Below are positions 38,381-49,154 of a stretch of DNA of 64,000 nt, in pieces (the stretch's first letter is position 1; each line of letters starts with the position of its first letter). This stretch comes from Scheffersomyces stipitis CBS 6054 (lineage: Eukaryota > Ascomycota > Pichiomycetes > Serinales > Debaryomycetaceae): positions 248,001 through 312,000 of the forward strand of contig NC_009044.1 in NCBI RefSeq assembly GCF_000209165.1, in the 5' to 3' direction. The position numbers and the translations under genes were made by a program. The notes beneath the pieces were generated by a model. It saw only the letters and a list, made by a program, of their open reading frames with translations. It did no database searches and had not been told where the DNA came from.

Positions 38381-38638
38381 AGTTTTTTCAATTTCATTAC
38401 TGTTCACTTTCATTACTTTTCAATTTCTAGACTTTTCCATTTCTAGACTTTTACTTTCTACTTCGCCTATTCTTAGGCTCTTATACCTTTAATTAGGTTT
38501 CGGTTTTTATGCGCCTTCTTCAGAGGTTTTCACCCTTTGGGTTTCCTCTTGGTTGGCCCATGCTACATTGGGTGATAATGGCCTTTATCTCTAGTTTATA
38601 GCTGTTTATATGGGTTAGTATGTTCAATGTATGCCACT

Positions 38639-38660
38639 ACGTTAAAAAAAATAATGTCAT
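38639..38660 (+). repeat. LINE array junction unit 4 (right edge)
   Basis: ACGTT, eight A, then TAATGTCAT, which matches TACTGTGAT at seven of nine positions. Beyond it the sequence is unique flanking DNA. If this is the target-site copy on the right, it has diverged or the original target differed. Confidence 0.7.
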
Positions 38661-39291
38661 CAATTTGATCCCTAGTGGTCAAAATTTGTTCTCATAATGT
38701 GGTGGGTATTCACAGTGGACAGAACTTAGGAAAAGAACAAAATTTTTGTTTCCCGAAAATAGGTTAATTGTTTGATATTTTGTAAATATCATACAAATAG
38801 TCGTCTAAAATCAATATCTGCTAGATGAAATATCCTACAAACGAAAGATATCTGTATAAGTAATTCAGACACTTGCAACCCAAAATTGGTTACTAATTTA
38901 CATAAGCATATTCTATATAATCCCTACATTTCCATTATGGACTGGCCAAACATGTATTTTGATTAAATACAATAAAGTGGGATATATGATTTTTCGCAGC
39001 TAATGTTCCAGACTTTTACACGTTTCAGCTATACCAATTGCTGAAAGAAGAAATACAAGATAGAAATATTATTTATAAATAGCAAAGAGAAGGGCTTACA
39101 TATTGTTCCGGGATCCTATCGCTCCTATGTATTCCAATTCATTTCACCAATGCTCCAGCTGCAACATCAAATTATCCAAATCACGTGACAATTTACATTT
39201 TTCGTATTTCAACAAGATCCAAGTACAAGCCAATATAATATTGTTATATCTTTTCTCCAGCACTGCTCTCTAAAGAAATTAGCATCTCACA
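38661..39291. other. Flank of LINE array and THO2 promoter, no gene seen
   Basis: AT-rich unique sequence to the right of the array. It should include the THO2 promoter. A CACGTGA element occurs at 39183-39189 (TCACGTGAC), a consensus bHLH (Cbf1-type) site about 105 bp before the THO2 ATG. No coding frame or repeat was seen. Confidence 0.5.
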
Positions 39292-42200
39292 ATGAGTGCT
39301 ATATATACATACTTCACTCATGAAGTCATTTCTGAATTTGAAGGCAATGGCTCCGAATCAGTAATTGAGGTTTTGGACTCAGTCAGTTTTTCAGAAGCAG
39401 GATCAGATTCGGTTGAAGAGAGTGAAACCATAGTAGCCACTATTTTCACCGAGCTTTTGTTATCTTTTGAAGACGACAAACTCAGTCTTGATCCGATAAT
39501 GCAGTTCTTATTTTCCTCAATAAAAAATGATAATGTAGCCCGGATCTTTTGTCAAGTTCTCAGTGTATTTCCAGCTACCGAGAAGATTCTGAATTTGCTC
39601 CAGCTTTTATGCCGAAAACAAAACATCATCAAACCAGAAGCTATAGTGTCCTATATAAGTACGGATTTGTTGAAGGAGCTGGATGTTGTGCCCAAGGCTG
39701 TTTTGACCAAGACGCTTAACGGACGTATCAGAGATGAGTTCTATACTCAGAAGAAGTACAACCTCTTGCACGAGGAGATAGATGGCTACTCCAAATTTAT
39801 CGTAGAAATCTATAACATCTTCCGATTTGATGAGACTGAATTTCAAGTCGATTCTGCACTTCAGATCATTGAGAAACTTATTGGTCACTTTAGTTTGGAT
39901 CCTAATAGGTGTTTGGACATTTTGCTAGAAATCATCGAGAGTTCCTTCGTATGTAATTGCGAGATGGCAATAAGATTGCTCAGGAAGTCGCGTTGGTGGC
40001 CAACAAAAGAAAGCGACAACTCCTCTATTGAGACGCTATCGTATGGAGGAAGCGAACCTGGCGCCAAAGTCTTGGGATTGAAGTTATTGAAGAGTCCTTC
40101 AGATAAAGATTTGCCCGAAACGTTCAAAATCATGGTCAGCTGTTTGATAAAGGAAGGCTTCATCAGTTTCGGTGATATTTACCAATACCTTAGACCTTCT
40201 GACGAAGATATGGAAGTTCTTGAAAAGGAGTACAAGAAGAAACTAGAAGACGATGTGGCGAAAGCTGGAGCAAACGCTCTAGCATTGGCAGCTCCTTTGG
40301 CAGACGATGAAGATGAAGGCAAAAAAAAAGAAAAAACAATTAGTAAAAACGTTCCAGAACCACTTTCCTTTGAAAAGAAGTTGCAACTTAACTTCAAATA
40401 CCAGTTCTTACGTGTTTTGCTAGGAAATGGTCTCTACTGGCCCTCTATTTTCATACTAACAAAGTACCCTTTCCTCGCAAATGTTGATCAGGATATTCCA
40501 GAATTATTGAACAGACTATTCAACGCCATGATATCACCACTTTTCAATCAGATATCTCCATTTACCAAGGATGAATTGTCTTCTTTGCAGACTTCAGGAA
40601 AACTCGCCTTTTCCAGACCTCACAACATTGTAGAATATGACGATTTCCCTTGTCAAAGCTTGTACACTTTCAAGACGAACATCAAGAGCTACTCTCAAAA
40701 GAAGTTTATTTACTTCTATTCGTCTTGGTCTAACGGGTTACCCACAATCGATAGCGTTTTTGAACTCTTCAGAGTTTCAAAGGAATTCTTAAAATTCATC
40801 GGTGTCAATTTATCACACGATATCGAGCTTTTTACCAAAATATGTGAGATAGGTATTTGGGACTTGAAAAATAACCCAGAAGACTCCAACAGAAAAGAAG
40901 AATGGTTCCATTACTTCAGAAACTTCATTTTCCCTGCCATGGCTGTCATCGAAGAAAACTCAATTGCAATCGACAAGGCATTTGCATTGCTATCATTTTA
41001 TCCGTTGGAAGACAGATTTAGTGTGTATGGGGAATTGTATCAAGTTCTTGCCAAAAACAACCCACTCGTAAAGATGGCATACGGAAAAGCCGAAAAAGCT
41101 ACCAAGGCTGTCTTGAAAAGACTTTCCAAAGAAAATGTCCGTCCCATGATGAGAAGACTTGCTAAGATCAGTTTTTCTAATCCTTTACCCTGTTTCTTGA
41201 CTATCTTACAACAAATTGAAAGTTATGATAACTTGAACACCTTGGTTGTTGAAACTGCCAGATATTTCAATAAATATGGATGGGATAATCTTACTGCTGC
41301 TATTTTGATGAGATTGACCCTTGCAGGAAGATCATCAACACAAGATAATGGAATGGCAGAACGTCAATGGCTTCAATCATTAGCTTCTTTTATAGGTAAA
41401 ATCTGCCAACGATATCCTCAAGAGGTTGATTTGCATACTATTATTAATTTCTTGTTGAAATCGTTTTATGTTGGAGAAAGCATTGGGTTGATAGTCTTGA
41501 AGGAAATCTTCATAGCAATGGGAGGGATTCAGACCATTACCAACTTGACATTGCAACAAATCGACTTGATCAACTGTGGATCTTCTTTGGAGAAGTTGGT
41601 CTTCAGAACTATCAATGATCTTAGATACGAGAGACAAAAGTCCGGTTCATATTTGGTAAAAGCTTTTATTGACTTGGACGCCATAAACGAATTATTGGCT
41701 GTACTTTGTAACTTATCAAATGATCTCGAGTCTACGTTCAACGAAACGCATTTGAAAGTTTTGACTAGTAGAATTGATGACGTCAAAGCCGTGATACGGC
41801 TTTTCATTACTTTGGTGAATTTCTTTGGAAGTAAAGAAGATCTTGAAAAATCATTCATGAGTATTGCAGAATTGACAGACACTTATAATGTTCCTCTTCA
41901 GTGGTCATTTGAATTGTGGAGACCGCTCTTAGCAGCCAATGTTTCAACTGCAATGATAGATGATAACTCTACATGGTCACCTGCTTTACGTGACGTTATC
42001 ACGTACATTCCCGATTTAATACCCAAGGAATCTACTGAGGTATTATCAGCAGGTTTTGTTTCAACCTTCTGGCAGTTGGCATTGTATGATCTTAATTACT
42101 CGGCTGACTTATATACCAATGAAACTGTCAAGATTGAGTCTAACATAAGAAGTCTCAAGGAATGGATTTCAATCAATCTGCGCGATAAAGATGTAGCAAA

Positions 42201-44322
42201 GGCAACGATCGAAAAAGCCAGGAAAGATTTGAAACAGAACGAAGAGTTCTTGAAGCTTATTCCACTGGAAAGAGATATACATTCTGAACATAACAACTCT
42301 GTAATCGCGAGATTGAACAAAGAGTCTTCACATTGGTTTTTAAAGAATGGAAAGGAAAGTGTAAGATTGCAAATGCAAACATTTCTTCAGTTGTGTATTT
42401 TACCAAGAGCTGTTCAGTCGTCATTTGATGCTGTTTTTGCTGCAAGATTAATCTTCAAATTGCACGACTTTCAAACTCCTAAATTTTACTTGATAATCTT
42501 GTTAGACGAATTGATTAAGAGCAGGGTCTTGTTTGCTACTTTGTTCACTTCAACTCCTACAGAGGCTGAGAATTTGGGTTTATTCTTTGCTGATATCCTC
42601 CGTACCTTGAATACCTGGAGAAATGAAGCGGTTTTTGATAAGATTGTAAGTAATTCTTCTATCTTGGACGAAACAGACGAAGCTTTGTCTTTTAATGATT
42701 TCAGAACAAGATTGTACGAATTTCATGAAATAATCTTGAAAGACATAGCATCTGCTTTAGAGGTTACTGAGTACATGTCGCGTCGTAACGGGATTACATT
42801 CTTGAAAAATCTCCTTGGTGTTTACCCAAATATCGAAGATCAATGTGAAAAGATAGTTGCTCTTATAGACAATATTGCCCACAAGGAGACAAGAGAGGAT
42901 TTGATCTTATCATCACGAGCTTTGGTTGGACATATGAAATCTAGAACACAAGAATGGGTCCATCTCTGGGACTTCTTACCTATGGAAGATGAAGAGAAGG
43001 AAGCTCATGTGAAGGAAAGAAAGCATATAGAAGATGAAAGATTGAAAGAAAAGAAGAGATTGGAGGAAGAAAAGAGAAAGAAGAAAGAAGCAGAAAGAAA
43101 GAAGGAGGACGAAAAGAGAAAGGAAGAACAGAAGGCCTTAGAGCAGGCCGCTAGAGAAGAAGAGATAAAGAAACAACTCAACTATGACTCTCAGAAATCT
43201 TCAACTCCACGGCCAAATACTAGGGGCACATCCAGTTCATCCAGAGGTCGATATGACAATTATGCCAACGCTGGACCTTCTACTGCAGACACTAAATGGA
43301 AGAATGAAGCAACCAATAAGTCTCAAAGAGGCAGACAGACTCCTGTGGGGCCCAAAGGTAACGAGCCTGAACAAAAGTATGAGATCAAGGAGAACAAATC
43401 TAATATTTCCCAACCGAAGGATGTACCTTCACACCCAGCATCGGTTCTCAACCATCAAACAGACAGGAGCGACAAAAATCACGATCGTAGAGAAACGACT
43501 CCTTCTAAGATTCTGAACTTGAAAGCAAGATTGTCTTTGGCAAAGAAGGAGCTTCAGGAGTCACGTGGAGATATTACTGAGAATTCAAAAGAGTCAACTC
43601 CCAGAGCTCCAACACCCAGGGAGTCTAACAAAGCACCTACTAGAGAGTCTAATAAAGCTCCAGTGCCTCATCAGAACACTTCATCCAACGACAGATCTGT
43701 TTCTAATCGTCATAAAGAGGATTCGAGACCAGCAAGAGCACCATTACCTACTCAAAGTAGCGTTGCAGCTCTGAGAGACAGAGGCTATAATAAGGAGCAG
43801 TTTTCTCAGGGTAGATTTGCAAACTCGAAGAACACAAATAGACCCTCTCAGGGTGCAACGAATAGAGGTAATCAAGATTCAAAGAATACAAATGGTGAAG
43901 GAAAAACGTTGCCTCCACCCCCACCACCACCACCTATAAGTATAAAGGGGAAGGACGAAGGAAGAGCACAAAAATCTTCCGATACTAGTAATGCCAGAGA
44001 TAGAAACAGGATTAGATCGGAAGAGCAAAGAGGAGGCAGATACGATGACAGAAGTCAAGGTAGATATGATGATACTAGAAGTGGAGGCAGATTTGAAGAG
44101 AAGCAATCTAGAAATCGTTCTGATGATTCAGGAAGAGATTCAGGTAGAGGTGGTAGAGATAGAATTGACGGAACAAATTCTACTGTTCCACCTCCTCCTC
44201 CTCCCCCTCCAAGAAAGAGTCGTGGTGACAGATTTGAAGAAGGAAGATCTGGGAGGTATGACAATAAGAGAAAATCTGAGACTTCGTACAATAGAGGCTA
44301 CGAGAAAAGATCAAGATACTGA
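39292..44322 (+). CDS. THO2: THO complex subunit 2
   Basis: 1676 aa, the large scaffold of the nuclear THO/TREX complex, which couples transcription elongation to mRNA export and prevents R-loops. The N-terminal and middle parts are helical; KYNLLHEEIDGYSKFIVEIYN and the following VDSALQIIEKLIGHFSLDPNR are characteristic of Tho2. A highly charged coiled coil of K, E and R lies at about 1240-1290. The C-terminal ~380 residues are disordered and basic, with two polyproline runs (near 1541 and 1633) and many RG/GR dipeptides, consistent with the nucleic-acid-binding tail of yeast Tho2. Start ATG at 39292 is the first in frame. The gene is convergent with TFIIIA, with 71 bp between the stops. Confidence 0.93.
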   Translation: MSAIYTYFTHEVISEFEGNGSESVIEVLDSVSFSEAGSDSVEESETIVATIFTELLLSFEDDKLSLDPIMQFLFSSIKNDNVARIFCQVLSVFPATEKILNLLQLLCRKQNIIKPEAIVSYISTDLLKELDVVPKAVLTKTLNGRIRDEFYTQKKYNLLHEEIDGYSKFIVEIYNIFRFDETEFQVDSALQIIEKLIGHFSLDPNRCLDILLEIIESSFVCNCEMAIRLLRKSRWWPTKESDNSSIETLSYGGSEPGAKVLGLKLLKSPSDKDLPETFKIMVSCLIKEGFISFGDIYQYLRPSDEDMEVLEKEYKKKLEDDVAKAGANALALAAPLADDEDEGKKKEKTISKNVPEPLSFEKKLQLNFKYQFLRVLLGNGLYWPSIFILTKYPFLANVDQDIPELLNRLFNAMISPLFNQISPFTKDELSSLQTSGKLAFSRPHNIVEYDDFPCQSLYTFKTNIKSYSQKKFIYFYSSWSNGLPTIDSVFELFRVSKEFLKFIGVNLSHDIELFTKICEIGIWDLKNNPEDSNRKEEWFHYFRNFIFPAMAVIEENSIAIDKAFALLSFYPLEDRFSVYGELYQVLAKNNPLVKMAYGKAEKATKAVLKRLSKENVRPMMRRLAKISFSNPLPCFLTILQQIESYDNLNTLVVETARYFNKYGWDNLTAAILMRLTLAGRSSTQDNGMAERQWLQSLASFIGKICQRYPQEVDLHTIINFLLKSFYVGESIGLIVLKEIFIAMGGIQTITNLTLQQIDLINCGSSLEKLVFRTINDLRYERQKSGSYLVKAFIDLDAINELLAVLCNLSNDLESTFNETHLKVLTSRIDDVKAVIRLFITLVNFFGSKEDLEKSFMSIAELTDTYNVPLQWSFELWRPLLAANVSTAMIDDNSTWSPALRDVITYIPDLIPKESTEVLSAGFVSTFWQLALYDLNYSADLYTNETVKIESNIRSLKEWISINLRDKDVAKATIEKARKDLKQNEEFLKLIPLERDIHSEHNNSVIARLNKESSHWFLKNGKESVRLQMQTFLQLCILPRAVQSSFDAVFAARLIFKLHDFQTPKFYLIILLDELIKSRVLFATLFTSTPTEAENLGLFFADILRTLNTWRNEAVFDKIVSNSSILDETDEALSFNDFRTRLYEFHEIILKDIASALEVTEYMSRRNGITFLKNLLGVYPNIEDQCEKIVALIDNIAHKETREDLILSSRALVGHMKSRTQEWVHLWDFLPMEDEEKEAHVKERKHIEDERLKEKKRLEEEKRKKKEAERKKEDEKRKEEQKALEQAAREEEIKKQLNYDSQKSSTPRPNTRGTSSSSRGRYDNYANAGPSTADTKWKNEATNKSQRGRQTPVGPKGNEPEQKYEIKENKSNISQPKDVPSHPASVLNHQTDRSDKNHDRRETTPSKILNLKARLSLAKKELQESRGDITENSKESTPRAPTPRESNKAPTRESNKAPVPHQNTSSNDRSVSNRHKEDSRPARAPLPTQSSVAALRDRGYNKEQFSQGRFANSKNTNRPSQGATNRGNQDSKNTNGEGKTLPPPPPPPPISIKGKDEGRAQKSSDTSNARDRNRIRSEEQRGGRYDDRSQGRYDDTRSGGRFEEKQSRNRSDDSGRDSGRGGRDRIDGTNSTVPPPPPPPPRKSRGDRFEEGRSGRYDNKRKSETSYNRGYEKRSRY

Positions 44323-44393
44323 TCTGAAAAGTATAAACAGGATATTTATAAATTTGTATAAAATTGTACATTACAATGCATAATCTATTAATA

Positions 44394-45743
44394 TTAGAAG
44401 GAGGAGTCACCAGCTTTGATCAGGCGTAATTCTACATCTATAAGTGCATCTAGGTCGTCGTCATTGTCATTGTCGTTGTCGTTATCATTAGTTAAGGTTT
44501 CATACCGAGCTGGAAGTTTTTGTCTTTTCAGTGGTGGTTCCAGAGCAGAGTCATATTCATCATCCTCTATCTTTGAAGGAGAGATTGTCTCTTCCTTCTC
44601 TACGGAGTTCAAAAAGTCTTCGATTTTCTTCATGTGTTCTTCGTGCCATTTCAAGTGCCTTGTGAGGTCGTACTCTCTACTGAAAGCTCTCGCACAATTT
44701 TTTTTGGGACACTTGATAGTCTTGGATGAGAAGTTGTTCAGAATTAGGCCGATCACCGATATTCTTCTCAACGAGTTCTCAAAACTGTCCATGGATTTAA
44801 TAGAGTTCGGAGCCTCGAATCGATTCTCGAGAACCAACTCTTGCTCTTCATCCTCTTCTTCATCTAAAAACTCGTACCTTGATCCCGGTAAGCTTTTCAA
44901 GTCGGCCAAATTCGTTACATCGTCAGTTTCACTTAGTAACTCTTCCAAACGCATTTTCTCGTTAGGCTTAAGCAAATCTTCGGGTATATTTCCGTCGTGA
45001 AGCGAGTTATAATGTTCAACAAGATCAATTTTCTTGGAAAATTTCCCAATATTACAGTAGTTGCAGTTCCAAAGCTTTATCATCTTTTCCTCATCATGAC
45101 TAATCATATGGGAGCGAAGACCCTTTCTTCCTACGCAGCCTTTTCCACAAACGGGACACTTCAACTTGGGATGTTCTGTTTTGATATGAAGCTGCAACGC
45201 TGACCACGTCTTGAAGTTGGAAAAACAGCCCGCATGGTCACATTGGTAAGCTGGAGAATCGCTGTGGTATTTCAAGTTATGCTGGGCTAGTCTATAAGGA
45301 CGAGAGAAGTTCTTATTGCAAATACTACAACTGAGTGTTCTCTCATGTACAGATAGTATATGATGTCTGAGCGACTGGTGTTTGTAAAATGATTCGCTAC
45401 AGCCTTCGTGGGTGCAGACGAACGACTTTGTATGGGTGATTTCGTGTCTCTTGAGATGCTGAAGTGAGTTCACACCCTTTCCACACACTGAACAATGGTA
45501 TGGTTTGGTTCCGTTATCGGCATGTGACAATAAATGAGCATCCAAGTGCGATTGTCTCATGAAGGACTTGCCACAGTCGGGACTGGAACATTTGTAAGGT
45601 CTTTCGTTGGTATGTGATCTCTTGTGCTGTTCTAGTAGGGAAGGTTTTGCATAGGCTTTGGTGCATCCTTCAAAGTCACAGAGGTACTTCTTCGGTAGCG
45701 CTGACGAGCCCGTAGATGTTACCGACGCAGTGTCGGAGCTCAT
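44394..45743 (-). CDS. PZF1: Transcription factor IIIA, nine C2H2 zinc fingers
   Basis: 449 aa. It binds the internal control region of 5S rRNA genes and recruits TFIIIC and Pol III. Nine fingers are seen, all with two Cys and two His. Eight lie consecutively from YLCDFEGC to the finger ending LVEHYNSLH. The ninth ([24 protein letters not shown]) is separated by a spacer of about 110 residues rich in acidic and serine residues, as in S. cerevisiae TFIIIA, where the finger 8-9 spacer is essential. Near the C-terminus an (ND)n run, encoded by a short GTCGTT/GTCATT repeat at 44455-44490, is likely length-variable. Start ATG at 45743. Confidence 0.9.
   Translation of the reverse strand: MSSDTASVTSTGSSALPKKYLCDFEGCTKAYAKPSLLEQHKRSHTNERPYKCSSPDCGKSFMRQSHLDAHLLSHADNGTKPYHCSVCGKGVNSLQHLKRHEITHTKSFVCTHEGCSESFYKHQSLRHHILSVHERTLSCSICNKNFSRPYRLAQHNLKYHSDSPAYQCDHAGCFSNFKTWSALQLHIKTEHPKLKCPVCGKGCVGRKGLRSHMISHDEEKMIKLWNCNYCNIGKFSKKIDLVEHYNSLHDGNIPEDLLKPNEKMRLEELLSETDDVTNLADLKSLPGSRYEFLDEEEDEEQELVLENRFEAPNSIKSMDSFENSLRRISVIGLILNNFSSKTIKCPKKNCARAFSREYDLTRHLKWHEEHMKKIEDFLNSVEKEETISPSKIEDDEYDSALEPPLKRQKLPARYETLTNDNDNDNDNDDDLDALIDVELRLIKAGDSSF
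44455..44490. repeat. Trinucleotide-type microsatellite inside TFIIIA
   Basis: Alternating GTCATT/GTCGTT units, coding for alternating Asp-Asn on the minus strand. In frame and expected to vary in copy number without breaking the protein. Confidence 0.8.
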
Positions 45744-46268
45744 GTGATAGCAGTGAATATAAATAAGGAATGCTTTTAAGAAGAAAAAAAGATAGCAGGC
45801 ACTGAAAAAGAAAATGATACGAAAAGTTTAGAAGTTTTCAAAACTTCTGGAAATTAATAATTCATTTCAGACATATAAGCAAAAAAAATTTACGAAGGAG
45901 ATGCGCGCCAAATCCGCTGGATGGAAATATGGAGAATTCGCTAGAGTATTGGATTACAGAGACTTCTTCTAGATATTCCTATATAAGAAAGTAGAAGATA
46001 GTTAAGACAAAAGATAGTGTCTCTTATATAGGCTCTAAGAATGAAGCTGTAAATTCTGCTTATATTGTGACCAAAATCTAGAATACAAATTCTCTAAGAG
46101 TTCTCTTTATTACATTATTACCACTATATAGTGAAACCATTACCATTTTGCTTTACCAATCTCATTCAATTACCCTACGTTTGTTTTCCTTACCAAGTCT
46201 TCTGTATATAACCATTGTAATTAAATGGCATTTGCTCTAAATGTCATTGCTGCCGTCTTCTACATCTT
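45744..46268. other. Intergenic between TFIIIA and J-protein genes
   Basis: TFIIIA promoter on the left (minus-strand gene) and terminator of the J-protein gene on the right. AT-rich, with no additional gene recognised. Confidence 0.5.
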
Positions 46269-46721
46269 TCACCGGTCTACTAGCCCCATTAGCACCAACT
46301 TCCAGAACATACTTCCAATGTCATCGCTTGGTTTCTTCCCTAAGTCAGACTCAGATCCAATAGATGTATCGATCGAAAAGCTGCTGTTCATGGAATCCTC
46401 TGAAAAGTCGTGCTCTAGCTGAGAGTTGTATATCGTTCTTGAGCTGGGTTCACGAAGTACTTCCCACGCTTCGTTGAGTTGCTTGAAGGCATCAGTAGCC
46501 TGTGGGTGCGAATTTCTGTCTGGATGAACCTGGGCTGCTAACCTGCGATAACAACTGGAAATATCGTCGGCTGTACTGTAGCGGTCAACCCCAAGCATCT
46601 GGTAGTACTCCATAGAGTCATACCCTAGGATACGTAGAACAAGCTGCTGCTGTTCTTCCGTGTATGTGGGGGCCGTTGAAAATCTGTATTTCGCCATAGT
46701 AGGACTTTCGGAGTGTGCCAT
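46269..46721 (-). CDS. J-domain co-chaperone (Hlj1-like)
   Basis: 150 aa from ATG 46721; an upstream TTG-started extension is not used. One J domain lies at about residues 37-97: YYQMLGVDRYSTADDISSCYRR, the invariant HPD at 66-68, then AFKQLNEAWEVL. The lead-in EEQQQLVLRIL resembles yeast Hlj1, an ER-membrane J protein in ERAD. However, Hlj1 has a C-terminal membrane anchor, and here only a weak hydrophobic stretch (MFWKLVLMGLV) sits at the very end. It may be a soluble paralogue or a tail-anchored form. It should stimulate an Hsp70 ATPase; the partner is unknown. Confidence 0.75.
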   Translation of the reverse strand: MAHSESPTMAKYRFSTAPTYTEEQQQLVLRILGYDSMEYYQMLGVDRYSTADDISSCYRRLAAQVHPDRNSHPQATDAFKQLNEAWEVLREPSSRTIYNSQLEHDFSEDSMNSSFSIDTSIGSESDLGKKPSDDIGSMFWKLVLMGLVDR

Positions 46722-47624
46722 ATGCGAATAAGTTATTGAGCTCAACTGTGATGAACTGAGATGAGCCTATCTCTAGGACTACTTAGGATTATATAAGATG
46801 AGACTATTCGGTGATCAGAGGATCTAACATTCGCTGAAATGTCTGACGTGGTTTCTAACACTGTCACATTCCAAAACTCAAATTTCAGGATCTGCTTCCC
46901 TTATAGTCCCAACCCAACGGTTTAGCAATTAAGAGCGACCGGATAATTGCTTGCATATGTCTAACAATATTCTGGCACATTAGAGTGGGGTCAAGATGAA
47001 TCTGTGACCAAATTTCGCAGCTGCCCAACCCAGCGAAGCCCAACGGCTACTATGAAGGTACTAAGAGACCGTAATGGCCAGCTCATAGGTGCGGAGTTTT
47101 GGACCTGCTACTGTAATAGTGAAGAGCCAGCCAGAGTCTGAAGGTGATGGGCGAAGTGGTTCGACTTTGCTCTGCCAGACTAGCCTCTGTAGGCTATGGT
47201 GTTTTGCTTTAGTTATACTTCTAAGCGAATACCAGACATCACCTTAGCACCAAGCCTCAGCAAAGAAATTTTGGGTTGTTTTCTTATTCTTTCTAGACTC
47301 TTCTAATAAGACTGAATCACCGGGTGAGATGATGCAAGAGTGGAAATGTTATTTAGATGTCTGTACAACTTGCATAATAAGAAAAAGCATTAATTATAAA
47401 ACTACCAGTACCGGCTCTCTACTTCACTTACAAATCGGTGTCGTAGAGGTAGAATCACCGTATTCTGCCATTCCATAGTGTAGATTAAGTTCTAATTAAA
47501 ATAACTTAAAATGTACTATACTCTTGTAACATATATTGAAAAGTTCCTTTAGATTACTATTCTATCAATTTTAGAGGGTTGGCAGAATACTGGCACCACA
47601 AAAGGGTGCAAAACTATGAAATCA
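46722..47624. other. 0.9-kb intergenic region, no gene recognised
   Basis: Promoter of the J-protein gene on the left and 3' region of the first MFS gene on the right. It is somewhat richer in G+C between about 46900 and 47200 than its surroundings, but I found no tRNA, conserved frame or repeat in it. Confidence 0.45.
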
Positions 47625-49154
47625 TTACCAGACCCTCTGCCAAAGTCTCTTCCATCTATTCTTAGAGGGCACAACATTTCTTCTCTCTACATTCGGAATA
47701 AATACCCAAATGATCACCATCAACCCATACAAAGCAATAAATATCGGTAATACAATATATGTTCCAGTTGTTTGGGAAACCAAACCGACAATAAATGGGA
47801 AGATAGCACCCCCAGAAGAACCAAAAGCGGACATAATTGTAAGTGAGATAACTTGAATTTTTCTCGGAACCAACCCGTCATGAGCCATGTAAGCAATGTT
47901 TAATGGATAATTGGGTCCTATTAAAACACCAGCAAATGCTATTAAGACCGCCTCAGCAATGACATTGGGAATTCCCCAGACAAGACCAACAACTGCCATT
48001 GAGCCAATCGAAACTACTGTGACAGCTCTTCTAGCTCCAAGTGTCTTATGCAATGGTCTGGTTAACAATAGTCTTCCTAGTGTCAAACCTCCCCAATATC
48101 CAGAAGCAGAATATCCTACATATTTTGGATTTCCATGACGATAATCAAGGAAGAATGAAACTATCCAACCTCCCATAGATACTTCTGCTCCTTGATAGAA
48201 GAAAACAAAGAAGGCAACGAGCCAAGTGGTTGGGTTGCTGAGAGCAATAAGCATCATATTCTGTTGCTGCTGTGGGTATTCCTCTGCTTTATTAAAATCA
48301 GTCAATTCAATTTCTTCAGTATTGTTGCCTAGATTTGAGGAATCTGAAATCTTCTGGAGATCAGTTTCGTCGTCATCCCAAGGTTTCATGTCTTCGTCGG
48401 CATCCTTAAAGGCATAGTTAATTAAGAACATAGTTGGGAGCATTAGACCGATGAGGACAAGATAAAAATAGTGCCATTTAACTCCCCTAGAAGCTAAGGA
48501 TGTTGCTATAAGAGGAGATACGGTAGCACCGATTCCATAAGCACCATGTAAGTATGAAAGGTAGGTTGAAACTTTGTCGAGTCGTGAAATAAAGATGTTA
48601 CATTGTGCAATTTCTAGCGCAGCTCCAGCACCTCCAAAGAAGAAAGCAACGACTATTACAGGATATTTAGTGCCAGAAGCGACAATGGCATACATGACAA
48701 TACAGAGGGCACATCCAATAGTCACAGACTTTCTCTTTCCAAACCACGGCTGTATCTTATGCGAGATACACGCTATGAAGATAAACCCCAAGGCAGCACC
48801 CACCCAAATCAAGGAAGCTATTGAGTAACTGATATCATAATAATCCTCAATGTAAGGTAACAAGGCACCTGGAGTAGCATCATGGAATCCAACACATACC
48901 CAAAGAGTAATACATGCTATCAACCTCCATTTGTTTCTAGGAGGGTTTGAAAGTGACATGAACTTCTTCCCAGATGATCCTTGTTCAGGAATCTCTTCAA
49001 TATTGATGGAGCTTACTCCTGAAGCATATCTGCTGGTTCTCTCTACAGAACTTCTATTATCAAAACCTTGTCGATGAGAACTTTGAACATGAATATAGTC
49101 ACTATCGTTTCTAGCAACGGCAATATGAGCTTCCTCTTGCTTAGTAATCGACAT
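47625..49154 (-). CDS. Major facilitator transporter, Bsc6-like (copy 1)
   Basis: 509-aa MFS protein with about twelve membrane segments and a charged central loop (DADEDMKPWDDDETDL). The N-terminal ~80 residues are hydrophilic and cytoplasmic, followed by NPPRNKWRLIACITLW. Signature stretches GFHDATPGALLPYIEDYY, LHGAYGIGATVSPL and GPNYPLNIAYMAHDGLVPRK place it in the fucose-permease-like branch that includes yeast Bsc6 (YOL137W). Substrate unknown. Its paralogue lies 445 bp upstream in the same direction. Confidence 0.8.
   Translation of the reverse strand: MSITKQEEAHIAVARNDSDYIHVQSSHRQGFDNRSSVERTSRYASGVSSINIEEIPEQGSSGKKFMSLSNPPRNKWRLIACITLWVCVGFHDATPGALLPYIEDYYDISYSIASLIWVGAALGFIFIACISHKIQPWFGKRKSVTIGCALCIVMYAIVASGTKYPVIVVAFFFGGAGAALEIAQCNIFISRLDKVSTYLSYLHGAYGIGATVSPLIATSLASRGVKWHYFYLVLIGLMLPTMFLINYAFKDADEDMKPWDDDETDLQKISDSSNLGNNTEEIELTDFNKAEEYPQQQQNMMLIALSNPTTWLVAFFVFFYQGAEVSMGGWIVSFFLDYRHGNPKYVGYSASGYWGGLTLGRLLLTRPLHKTLGARRAVTVVSIGSMAVVGLVWGIPNVIAEAVLIAFAGVLIGPNYPLNIAYMAHDGLVPRKIQVISLTIMSAFGSSGGAIFPFIVGLVSQTTGTYIVLPIFIALYGLMVIIWVFIPNVERRNVVPSKNRWKRLWQRVW

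Larger units (their letters stand above)
32122..38651 (+). mobile_element. LINE copy C: full-length non-LTR retrotransposon, both ORFs intact
   Basis: About 6.5 kb: ORF1 (910 codons), a 7-nt A spacer, ORF2 (1172 codons), a 260-bp 3' UTR and an A8 tail. No stop or frameshift interrupts either frame, so it may be mobile. There is no 5' UTR of its own between the junction unit and ORF1. The neighbouring upstream sequence is the 3' end of copy B. Confidence 0.93.

Noticed and set aside
26317..38660. Array as an LTR retrotransposon or terminal-repeat element
   Set aside because: There is no integrase, protease or LTR; the A-tail, APE-type endonuclease and 5' truncation mark it as a LINE.
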